This document shows positions 5,325-8,552 of a stretch of 8,552 nucleotides of DNA, piece after piece. The DNA is from Patescibacteria group bacterium UBA6023 (GTDB lineage: Bacteria > Patescibacteriota > Minisyncoccia > Phycocordibacterales > UBA6899): positions 376 to 8,927 of the forward strand of contig DIZR01000064.1 of assembly GCA_002429425.1 (NCBI GenBank), read 5' to 3'. Every line of letters starts with the position of its first letter. Position 1 is the first letter of the stretch. The position numbers and the translations under genes are program-made. The notes under the pieces were generated by a model that did no database searches, was not told the origin of the DNA, and saw only the letters and a program-made list of their open reading frames with translations.

Positions 5325-7838
5325 TCATTTTTTACCACCATTCCCACTTTTCAGACTATTCAATGCATCATTCACCGGTTGCGACGGTACAGGATTTCCT
5401 CCGTCAAAAGGCTCGCGTGATGCCTTAAGATTCATAAGAATAGTTCCAACTATTTTATTATCAGGATTAAGTGTCTGTACATCAGTGAACTGTTGTATAG
5501 CCTCACTCCTTCTCCCTAATTGTGCATAGGAAAGTCCGAGGAAATACTTCGCATCTGCATACACCGGATTAAGAAATACGGCAGCCTCAAATTGAGGAAC
5601 GGCATTCTTGTAATCAGCTTTTTCATAATTGAGATATCCAAGAGCAAATCGAAGTAAGAAGTTTGTTGGCTCTGCCGCAACACCGTTCTGGAGTACCTTC
5701 AACGCAGCATTAGGGTTTTTATCCTGAATCTCAAGCTGTACAATAAACGATATTGCTTCAAGAAAGTTTGGTCGCTCACGAAGTGCTTGGTACAAATATT
5801 CTTTTGCCTTTGCGCGGTTCGATGATGCGAACTCAAGACGAGCCAATACAAATAGAACGCGTGGACTCTTCGGATTCAATCGAAGTGCTTGCTCGTAATT
5901 CAGACGTGCAGGTTCTGCGGTATTTTGAATTCCGAGTGAACCGAGCGTATCGTACACCCCACCAAGCTGGAGGTAATTCTCAAAATTTGTCGGATCGAGA
6001 GCAACCGCACGCTCTGCACTCGTACGCGCCTGGTTAATATACTCATTTGCTTTCTGTGCAACCTCCGCTTCGGGAAGTTTTTGTGCGACAAGTTGTTGTA
6101 ATTTTATCAACGCCAGATTCGATACCGAACGTTGATAGATATCTCTCTCGGAAAGCGCATTTGCCCTTGCAAGTGCACTTTCCGTAAGAGGAATATTATT
6201 TTGAGCAATTGCAAGTTGCGCATCACGAAATGCAACGAGTGAAGAAACCTGACGATAGAGCAACATTCCTGACGCAACAACACCAACGAGAACAACAATG
6301 GCAACAGGAGTTATCACGAGCGATAACTTTGAGCCACCATCAAAACGTAAGTGATATCGACCGAGGACTCCCTCACCAACAAGAAACGCGATCAGTGTAC
6401 CGGTAAAAAGGAATGCGAGTGAAAAAATAACAATGTTTGGTAAGTAGAAGAAGGCAATACTCCAAAAATACAATACAAAAAGAAAAAGAGTGAATGCAAG
6501 GTATGCAGCTATTCTATCTTTTGCAAATAAGGAAAATATCTTTCTTCCCTTCATGAAGAGTAGGACAATAAATACAAGCCATAAAAATGTTCCAATGGCT
6601 CCCGTTGTCCCAAAATACGTTGGAATACGACCAAGCCCAAAATCAAATGTGGCATCCCAAAATGGGGTGCGATTCATGTCTGATGTCTTGTATTTGAGAT
6701 AACTTGATGCAAACCTATTTGGTCCTGTTCCGAATAATGGTGAATCTTTGAATGTGCTTGTAACGATATCATATGTATAGCTCGGCGTAAGTACTACTTC
6801 AGAATATGGAGAAGCATGGAGTCCATTTCCAATAAATGTCGCGATATTCATATTATCCTTCCCCCAGGGCACTGCAGAAAGCCCACTTCCATAGAGTAGA
6901 GACACGACCATGAAAATCAGCGCAACAAATGGAAGGTGCCCTGCAACGCGTTTATGAATAGGCTTATGAACGTGATGTGCTCCAGATGATTCAGTTTCAT
7001 GTTTCACGCGCTTATGTGTTTGCTCACCCTCATAGACGGCGAGTGCCACAATAACGCCAGTTAGTACAAAAAGTACAAGCCAAAGCAAGGTAAAATTCAC
7101 CAGAAGGAGGAAGAACAGGCCCGCAAGGAGAATAAGGTATGAAGGGACGCGCAATGTCTTGTTATTTGGAAAAAAGTAGAGTGTCGACAACACAAGAAGT
7201 ATCATCGCACCAACAAGCGACGCAAGATCATTCCATTTTCCAATCGGCGTTGAGACATCACTGGTAAATATCCCGAAGCTCAAAAAATCTGCACCAAAAA
7301 AGTGTCGTGCAATATGATAAAGCATCATCACAATACCCATAAGCACAAATGAAGCATAGAGCGTGAGTATTCGGTCACGATCAGTAAACACAACGGAACC
7401 CAAAAACATGAGCAGGAATAGTACAACGAATGAATTAACGGTTCCAATGTCATATCCACTTCCGATGAACGAAAGCATCGGGGTTGGCGACACAATTGCA
7501 GCAACAACAAACTGCACAACTAAAAGTGATGCGACCATTAACAAAAGACTCTTTGGAATGTCAACATGGCCATCACGCAATCTTCCCATTGCCCACACAA
7601 AAATACCGACAAGGACCAATACTTCAAGTAAAATCATTTTTGCAAATTCGGGTGCAACAAACTGTCCGGGAATAAAAAATATCGGAAGCAGAAATGTTAT
7701 TCCAAGCAGAATCCAAAAAAGTACTTGATCTGAAAATAGTTTATGAGAAAGTACTTTCCCAAGTAACATTTTCGCAATACCTGATGATGCGACACGTGTC
7801 GTTCCATGTTCTTGTTGTTCATCTGACATAAAATTCAT
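5325..7838 (-). CDS. O-antigen ligase/polymerase-like membrane protein with C-terminal TPRs
   Basis: This 837-residue protein has a short cytoplasmic tail and about 12-13 membrane helices between residues 39 and 528. A His/Lys-rich loop (275-298) and a large loop (about 323-405) lie between helices. The loop ends in the Wzy_C/O-antigen-ligase signature region DSPLFGTGPNRF (365-376), and a Gly-rich FGTTGAIG (409-416) enters the next helix. Residues about 600-800 form four or five TPR units, marked by ALDPTNFENYLQLG, ALRLNPKSPRVLFVLA, RERPNFLEA, AEPTNFLLRFALG and LNPVYADAKYFLG. Known relatives join or polymerise lipid-linked glycans outside the membrane. The usual loop histidine is missing, so activity is uncertain; a glycan scaffold is possible. 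The start at 7838 has an in-frame stop two codons upstream and no nearby SD. The gene shares an operon with murJ. Confidence 0.78.
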   Translation of the reverse strand: MNFMSDEQQEHGTTRVASSGIAKMLLGKVLSHKLFSDQVLFWILLGITFLLPIFFIPGQFVAPEFAKMILLEVLVLVGIFVWAMGRLRDGHVDIPKSLLLMVASLLVVQFVVAAIVSPTPMLSFIGSGYDIGTVNSFVVLFLLMFLGSVVFTDRDRILTLYASFVLMGIVMMLYHIARHFFGADFLSFGIFTSDVSTPIGKWNDLASLVGAMILLVLSTLYFFPNNKTLRVPSYLILLAGLFFLLLVNFTLLWLVLFVLTGVIVALAVYEGEQTHKRVKHETESSGAHHVHKPIHKRVAGHLPFVALIFMVVSLLYGSGLSAVPWGKDNMNIATFIGNGLHASPYSEVVLTPSYTYDIVTSTFKDSPLFGTGPNRFASSYLKYKTSDMNRTPFWDATFDFGLGRIPTYFGTTGAIGTFLWLVFIVLLFMKGRKIFSLFAKDRIAAYLAFTLFLFVLYFWSIAFFYLPNIVIFSLAFLFTGTLIAFLVGEGVLGRYHLRFDGGSKLSLVITPVAIVVLVGVVASGMLLYRQVSSLVAFRDAQLAIAQNNIPLTESALARANALSERDIYQRSVSNLALIKLQQLVAQKLPEAEVAQKANEYINQARTSAERAVALDPTNFENYLQLGGVYDTLGSLGIQNTAEPARLNYEQALRLNPKSPRVLFVLARLEFASSNRAKAKEYLYQALRERPNFLEAISFIVQLEIQDKNPNAALKVLQNGVAAEPTNFLLRFALGYLNYEKADYKNAVPQFEAAVFLNPVYADAKYFLGLSYAQLGRRSEAIQQFTDVQTLNPDNKIVGTILMNLKASREPFDGGNPVPSQPVNDALNSLKSGNGGKK

Positions 7839-7860
7839 ACGCTAACTTAATAATCGATAA

Positions 7861-7883
7861 AACCTCTTCCTCCAAAGAGAGTT
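7861..7883 (-). promoter_or_regulatory. Leader hairpin exposing GGAGG in its loop
   Basis: Minus-strand AAC-T-CTCTT (7883-7875) pairs with AAGAG-GTT (7868-7861), with one bulged T and a TGGAGG loop (7874-7869). It begins about five bases after the predicted start of transcription. The loop is a perfect SD sequence but lies 30 bases from the ATG at 7838, with no closer start codon. It may be a 5' stabiliser, a standby ribosome site or a binding site for a GGA-recognising protein. Confidence 0.4.
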
Positions 7884-7894
7884 GGTTGTTTTAA

Positions 7895-7903
7895 ATTATA
7901 GCA
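7895..7903 (-). promoter_or_regulatory. Extended -10 promoter of the membrane/TPR-murJ operon
   Basis: The minus strand has a perfect extended -10, TGCTATAAT, with transcription predicted near 7888 and a leader of about 50 bases. The -35 position (about 7918-7923) is not TTGACA-like, as is common for extended -10 promoters. It is the strongest single promoter box in the window after that of rnpB. Confidence 0.65.
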
Positions 7904-7909
7904 CGAAGG

Positions 7910-7937
7910 ATTCACTCACGTATGCAACAAAGTGAAT
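7910..7937. promoter_or_regulatory. Operator-like inverted repeat over the -35 region
   Basis: ATTCACT (7910-7916) and AGTGAAT (7931-7937) are perfect inverted arms 14 bases apart, so their centres are 21 bases, or two helical turns, apart. The repeat lies just upstream of the extended -10 and covers the -35 position, where a regulator could block or replace -35 contacts. No regulator gene is in view. Confidence 0.35.
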
Positions 7938-7965
7938 AACTTGGCATATCTTAGTCTTTTTGATG

Positions 7966-8086
7966 GGACCTTTCGTATTTGGAGGTAGTTCGAGGCGCGA
8001 GCGAGGATTTAGACCATGCGGTAATATTCTACCGTGCGGGAAAAAACGAGTGAAGCAACAATGAAATACCTCAAATAAGAAGGTCC
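7966..8086. other. Structured intergenic element with long terminal inverted repeats
   Basis: The ends GGACCTTTCGTATTTGGAGG (7966-7985, continuing TA) and TACCTCAAATAAGAAGGTCC (8067-8086) are imperfect inverted repeats, about 19 of 22 positions pairing. Inside lies an unpaired zone rich in CGAG and GCGA motifs, and a terminal hairpin (8014-8023 with 8030-8039) around ATATTC. The terminal hairpin pairs better as plus-strand RNA, where two mismatches become G-U wobbles. TTTGA flanks both sides (7959-7963, two bases from the left end, and 8087-8091). It could be a structured RNA of about 120 nucleotides or a MITE-like dispersed repeat. Open frames across it (7963-8064 plus, 7896-8132 minus) look like by-products. 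Confidence 0.5.
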
Positions 8087-8096
8087 TTTGAGTAAG

Positions 8097-8120
8097 AAAA
8101 AACCGCCCAATTAGGACGGA
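8097..8120 (-). terminator. Intrinsic terminator of rnpB
   Basis: In minus-strand RNA the stem CCGUCC/GGGCGG (8119-8114 with 8108-8103), with one U-G wobble and a five-base loop, is followed by six U (8102-8097). It begins about ten bases after the predicted RNase P RNA 3' end. Confidence 0.82.
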
Positions 8121-8130
8121 TTTTTCATGC

Positions 8131-8469
8131 ACCTTATATCTATAAGCCGAATTCTGTACCTAAAACGCATGTCTTAGGGCGTATCCATTTATCTAGGCCA
8201 TTCATTGCGGAATGGCTCAAGCGGCACTTCCCACTTACGTGGGACACGACCTTGCACTCAGGTAAGGATTTAGCCGTTTCACCCCCACATTACTGTGGGA
8301 TTATTCCCCAAAAATTGAGGAACCCTAGTCTTTCAACATCAGCGTCACTGCTCGCACCTCTATGATTGCTCCGGACGGGTGTTACCCGCTACCCTTCTGC
8401 TCCTTGCGAAGCGAGTGTTCGGACTTTCCTCACGTACCTTACGATACGCGCGAATACACAATACAAGGT
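8131..8469 (-). ncRNA. rnpB: RNase P RNA, bacterial type A, reduced
   Basis: This is the catalytic RNA of RNase P, which trims the 5' leader of tRNA precursors. On the minus strand the universal blocks are present: GAGGAAAGTCCG near the 5' end (P4), GGTGAAACGGC, TGAGTGCAAGGTC, GCTTGAGCC with the P18 hairpin and GGCCTAGAT, and finally ACAGAATTCGGCTTAT. P1 pairs ACCTTGTAT (8469-8461) with ATATAAGGT (8139-8131), which sets the ends and a length near 339. P2 pairs GCGTATC with GATACGC. P3 is reduced to a few pairs. An extra hairpin in the P19 position (CCTAA...TTAGG) follows P2. The P15-P17 region is one short hairpin, CCCAC-gtaa-GTGGG, and the GGU tRNA-CCA binding motif is not seen. Confidence 0.95.
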
Positions 8470-8475
8470 TAATTG

Positions 8476-8504
8476 ATTATGCAATAAATATATACTTTTC
8501 GCAA
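8476..8504 (-). promoter_or_regulatory. rnpB promoter
   Basis: On the minus strand TTGCGA (8499-8504, four of six consensus positions) and CATAAT (8476-8481, five of six) are separated by exactly 17 bases. The -10 ends six bases before the first base of the P1 stem at 8469, so promoter and RNA structure agree on the 5' end. Confidence 0.75.
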
Positions 8505-8535
8505 TCACTCGTATCACTCTTACCCCTACCAATTG

Positions 8536-8552
8536 TCAAGGTCAGACCTTGA
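8536..8552. repeat. Perfect palindrome at the window edge
   Basis: TCAAGGTC and GACCTTGA are perfect 8-base inverted arms around a single A. The left arm overlaps a minus-strand TTGACA (8534-8539), but no -10 lies at the right distance. It may be an operator or part of a neighbouring gene beyond the window. Confidence 0.4.

Noticed and set aside
7363..7728. Plus-strand frame of 121 codons opposite the membrane/TPR gene
   Set aside because: It mirrors membrane-helix codons as Asn/Thr/Ser-rich protein, a normal shadow of a hydrophobic gene.
7963..8064. Plus-strand frame of 33 codons inside the structured element
   Set aside because: No SD or promoter is seen, the product is Arg/Gly-rich, and both arms are better explained by base pairing.
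7896..8132. Minus-strand frame of 78 codons
   Set aside because: It begins inside the rnpB 3' end, runs through the rnpB terminator and the structured element, and has an odd composition rich in Phe, Pro and His. It looks like a by-product of the inverted repeats.
1..8552. CRISPR array, transposon, prophage or defence cassette
   Set aside because: No spaced direct repeats, transposase, integrase, nuclease or reverse transcriptase frame is present on either strand.

Overview
The window reads as a piece of a Patescibacteria (Candidate Phyla Radiation) genome, most likely a Parcubacteria-type lineage. The reasons are the gene set (a CPR-style septum formation initiator, a divergent MurJ, and a polytopic O-antigen-ligase-like protein ending in TPRs), the compact layout, a reduced RNase P RNA and several genes with no Shine-Dalgarno (SD) sequence. 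UGA is used as a stop, so the UGA=Gly code of Gracilibacteria/SR1 does not apply. The lineage is an inference from gene style; no taxonomic marker was compared.

All large genes are on the minus strand. Reading in that direction (right to left), the window starts with rnpB (8469-8131), with a good promoter and a hairpin/U-tract terminator. Next comes a non-coding stretch of about 290 bases. It holds a long imperfect inverted repeat (7966-8086), a short operator-like inverted repeat, a perfect extended -10 promoter and a leader hairpin. That promoter drives an 837-residue membrane/TPR protein (7838-5325) followed 15 bases later by a murJ-like flippase (5309-3630). The pair looks like an envelope glycan or surface polymer operon. 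A small two-helix membrane protein (3554-3165) has its own promoter, SD and terminator. It is followed by lepA/EF4 (3097-1295), an unknown 81-residue protein (1031-786), an FtsB/DivIC-like division protein (549-148), and the 5' part of a tRNA-Gly(CCC) cut by the window edge (62-1).

Two short plus-strand reading frames sit in the gaps. A 36-codon single-membrane-helix microprotein (588-698) runs directly into a terminator. A 32-codon frame (1143-1241) lies behind a perfect TATAAT box and overlaps a potential three-way RNA junction.

The points most worth a second look are the structured element at 7966-8086, the plus-strand microprotein, the RNase P RNA without an L15 GGU motif, a MurJ lacking three of the arginines known from E. 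coli MurJ, the O-antigen-ligase-like protein with no histidine in its large loop, and a LepA with SKID in place of NKID. There is no CRISPR array, transposase, prophage or recognised defence system here.
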